Assembly (NCBI GenBank): GCA_964561095.1
Contig: CAZLNV010000037.1
Coordinates: 1-6,924 of the forward strand
DNA: 6,924 bases
Direction: 5' to 3'
DNA from: CAZLNV01 sp964561095
GTDB taxonomy: Bacteria; Bacillota_I; Bacilli_A; RF39; UBA660
The translations under genes and the position numbers were made by a program. Below, piece by piece: positions 5,978 to 6,924 of the stretch (position 1 is the stretch's first letter; every line of letters starts with the position of its first letter). The notes under the pieces are model-generated. The model saw only the letters and a program-made list of their open reading frames with translations, ran no database searches and was not told where the DNA came from.

Positions 5978-6924
5978 TATCTTGCGTTACGAATTACAAT
6001 TATACCGGAATTACCATTTGTTGGACTAAGCGTTGCATTACCTGCGCCGCCGTTTCCACCAAGACCATAAATTTCACTATCACCAGCACTTGCTGCACTG
6101 CCTATGTAAGGACAACTTGATGAAGTATATCCTGCTCCACCACCACCACCACCAGCGTAGCAGTGAGTAGTATTGTTATAAAATTCACAAGTTTCATTTG
6201 ATCCCATTCCATTACCACCAGTATTATCAAAATAAGAAGCGGATCCATTGCCTCCATAACTTCCACCCGTTCCGCCGGCACAGTTTTTAGAATTTTTACC
6301 ACCACCGCCACCGCCGGAGCCACCATGACCTCCATTTGGATAAGTGTTATATGTACTACCTGCATAATTACCCATAACTCCGCCAAATCCTCCCGGCACA
6401 TAAAGTTTTTCACTTTGAGTTAAGTTGATTATAGTTGCTCCTCCTTGCGAACCACTTGAGTTATTTCCTGCTGAGCCACCGGATCCTACTGTTAAATAAT
6501 AACTATAACCAGCATAAAATGTTGCATTTGAATTTAAAGTGTATCCGCCGCCGCCACCGCCGCCACCTATATAGCTGTAGTGAGAACCGCCGCCACCACC
6601 GCCGCCTACTAAGAAAACGTTGGTACTTATATTGCTATAAATATTAAGATATCCACTGCTTGTCATTCTAATTACCCAATTATTGCTATCTTGCTTATCA
6701 AAAGTATATACTCCGCTGTATGAAAACAAATTACTCCAATTAGCATTTACAGTAGTATTACCACTACAGGTGAAATTATTACTTGACCAACCAGAAGGAT
6801 ATGAAACCATAGATGAAGACACTATATATCCACATTCACTTACATTTCTAGATATAGAAACAGTACTTCCGTTGGTGCATGACTGAGTTGTTTGACTACC
6901 TGAACCCCCATTACAAGATAAGGT
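5977..6924 (-). CDS. Glycine-rich, probably secreted protein, 5' end missing
   Basis: The frame is open from the high-coordinate edge to TAA at 5977-5979, giving 315 residues. No start is visible: the GTG at 6822 is internal, because the 34 codons before it are also open and of the same character. The first 60 residues are Ser/Thr/Asn-rich with spaced cysteines (C4, C16, C31, C53), suggesting a repeated extracellular module that continues upstream. A segment at about 63-106 (SNLFSYSGVYTFDKQ to VFLVGGGGGGG) leads into a glycine-rich domain that runs to the end and closes with SGIIVIRNAR. This VVGGGGGGG-to-IVIIR pattern is typical of the glycine-rich domain of phage tail fibres and large surface proteins of gut bacteria. 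More cysteines occur at 215, 246, 255 and 271. No LPxTG signal or C-terminal membrane anchor is present. Glycine codons here use GGC freely, unlike the neighbouring genes. The exact role is unknown. Confidence 0.85.
   Translation of the reverse strand, partial: TLSCNGGSGSQTTQSCTNGSTVSISRNVSECGYIVSSSMVSYPSGWSSNNFTCSGNTTVNANWSNLFSYSGVYTFDKQDSNNWVIRMTSSGYLNIYSNISTNVFLVGGGGGGGSHYSYIGGGGGGGGYTLNSNATFYAGYSYYLTVGSGGSAGNNSSGSQGGATIINLTQSEKLYVPGGFGGVMGNYAGSTYNTYPNGGHGGSGGGGGGKNSKNCAGGTGGSYGGNGSASYFDNTGGNGMGSNETCEFYNNTTHCYAGGGGGGAGYTSSSCPYIGSAASAGDSEIYGLGGNGGAGNATLSPTNGNSGIIVIRNAR
6544..6606 (-). repeat. Two polyglycine codon tracts
   Basis: Eight consecutive glycine codons (6567-6544) and seven more (6606-6586), mostly GGC and GGT, flank a short HYSYI linker. 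A related run of five GGT codons plus one GGA lies at 6153-6136. The tracts are the most GC-rich stretches of the window, and their length could change in steps of three bases without breaking the frame. Confidence 0.8.

Noticed and set aside
6102..6413. Minus-strand open frame inside the glycine-rich gene
   Set aside because: It is an out-of-frame shadow produced by the repetitive GGN codons, giving an implausible run of valines.
6136..6606. Repeated CCA/CCG-rich units as a CRISPR or tandem-repeat array
   Set aside because: They are in-frame glycine codons in a coding domain, with no regular spacers or conserved direct repeats.
6820..6822. GTG at 6822 as the start of the glycine-rich gene
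   Set aside because: The frame stays open to the window edge with the same Cys/Ser/Asn-rich pattern, and there is no ribosome site before the GTG.
6435..6886. Two plus-strand open frames of about 70 residues
   Set aside because: They are antisense to the glycine-rich gene, have low-complexity or unremarkable composition, and lack convincing ribosome sites.
1..6924. Defence system, mobile element or prophage module
   Set aside because: No integrase, transposase, nuclease, toxin-antitoxin pair or terminal repeats are visible. A dUTPase and a glycine-rich fibre-like protein alone, inside a conserved dnaB-dnaI-thrS neighbourhood, are not enough.

Overview
The window is a strongly AT-rich stretch of bacterial chromosome in which every supported gene lies on the minus strand. 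It therefore reads from high to low coordinates. The standard bacterial code fits: tryptophan is TGG, and no internal TGA is needed to keep frames open. The pair dnaB-dnaI (Gram-positive primosome loaders), a T-box leader and a downstream thrS point to a low-GC member of the Bacillota/Bacilli. A gut-type or Mollicutes-related lineage that keeps code 11 is plausible, but the genus cannot be named from this sequence.

Layout in transcription order. (1) 6924-5977: the C-terminal part of a glycine-rich, probably extracellular protein, whose 5' end lies outside the window. It is closed by a clear intrinsic terminator at 5951-5977. (2) A promoter at about 5944-5911 drives dnaB (5892-4597) and dnaI (4597-3686), which overlap by one base. 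(3) A weak terminator-like hairpin and a strong extended -10 promoter at 3676-3648 lead into an unrecognised 212-residue protein with two hydrophobic stretches and an acidic, helical tail (3622-2984). (4) A second extended -10 promoter at 2979-2951 starts a T-box leader (about 2944-2751). Its antiterminator and terminator can be drawn base by base. It controls a dUTPase (2736-2251) and threonyl-tRNA synthetase (2249-507), which are one base apart. (5) A near-perfect sigma-A promoter at 487-459 precedes an unrecognised gene that reaches the low-coordinate edge (425-1).

How it fits together: dnaB, dnaI and thrS are neighbours in Bacillus subtilis too, from general knowledge (dnaB-dnaI-ytxB-ytxC-thrS), so this is a housekeeping replication/translation neighbourhood. 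Two departures stand out. An unrelated-looking small membrane-type protein sits in the slot between dnaI and thrS. A dUTPase is inserted between the T-box and thrS, so a nucleotide-pool enzyme appears to be controlled by threonyl-tRNA charging. I see no CRISPR, transposon, tRNA, rRNA or recognisable defence system.
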